A stretch of 64,000 nt of DNA from an uncultured Christensenella sp. (lineage in GTDB: Bacteria > Bacillota > Clostridia > Christensenellales > UBA3700), in the NCBI GenBank assembly GCA_949284695.1, contig CASDWJ010000019.1:1-64000 (forward strand). The letters run 5' to 3'. A program made the position numbers and the translations under genes. Every line of letters begins with the position of its first letter. Position 1 is the first letter of the stretch. This document shows positions 63,951 to 64,000 of the stretch, in pieces. Under the pieces are notes generated by a model that ran no database searches, was not told the DNA's origin, and saw only the letters and a list, made by a program, of their open reading frames with translations.

Positions 63951-64000
63951 TATCCTTATATAACAGGCAACCCGGTTGTGCTATGCGTGGGCGACTAATG

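Overview
The window reads as chromosomal DNA of a Gram-positive, anaerobic, gut-type Clostridia bacterium, possibly Christensenellales-like. That placement is inferred from protein style and gene order, not from a search. Support comes from the Firmicutes order ecfA1-ecfA2-ecfT-truA-rplM-rpsI, a single-chain pyruvate:ferredoxin oxidoreductase with its own strong promoter, meso-diaminopimelate dehydrogenase, lipobox-bearing exported enzymes without SusC/D proteins, and TTGACA/TATAAT promoters with AGGAGG-type ribosome binding sites. Most genes lie on the minus strand.

Layout. 0-4.6 kb: ribosomal proteins S9 and L13, TruA and the ECF-transporter energizing module (minus). 4.8-8.5 kb: PFOR (plus). 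8.6-9.75 kb: an AT-richer patch with a frameshifted Fur/PerR-type regulator and a QueD/PTPS-like protein. 9.8-14.4 kb: a tightly packed five-gene minus operon (MFS carrier, ComEC-like hydrolase, degenerate nucleotide-kinase-like protein, amino-acid kinase, deoxyinosine glycosylase). 14.8-20.1 kb: a polyamine-uptake operon (HTH-cupin regulator, potABCD) with twin operator dyads. 20.8-23.6 kb: a Fn3/GLUG surface lipoprotein. 23.8-25.6 kb: an acyltransferase and a cluster of non-coding repeats. 25.6-28.5 kb: GH3 beta-glucosidase, a small unknown ORF and an XRE regulator. 29.3-33 kb: Rho, PRPP synthetase and a metallo-hydrolase. 33-40 kb: Sir2, GH30, YbaK, PHP, aldose epimerase, M29 aminopeptidase, YhhN. 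40-46.4 kb: small conserved unknowns, PfkB kinase and a 1415-residue membrane-anchored repeat protein. 46.6-50.2 kb: SGNH hydrolase, small membrane protein, flavin-barrel protein and a GMP synthase without its glutaminase centre. 50.2-55.7 kb: GH28-like and GH95 lipoproteins behind an XRE/DUF1648-like regulator, plus a second XRE gene. 55.8-63.5 kb: Ddh, a multi-TM sialidase, an EEP-family lipoprotein, a YhcH/NanQ-like protein, a PD-(D/E)XK-like protein and a GH29 fucosidase. 63.7 kb: tRNA-Ala(CGC) followed by degenerate tRNA-end fragments.

Functionally, one theme is harvest of complex or host glycans: fucosidases GH29 and GH95, a sialidase with a nearby sialate-anomerase-type protein, and GH3, GH28, GH30 and aldose epimerase. 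The other is housekeeping: translation, rRNA/tRNA modification, transcription termination, PRPP, GMP and lysine/peptidoglycan synthesis. The most unusual items are the GATase-less GMP synthase, a PotA ATPase with a roughly 60-residue insertion and an extra C-terminal domain, a six-TM sialidase, the 1415-residue repeat protein, the structured repeat cluster at 24.9-25.6 kb, and tRNA-derived inverted fragments behind tRNA-Ala. No CRISPR array, rRNA, intact insertion sequence or prophage was seen.
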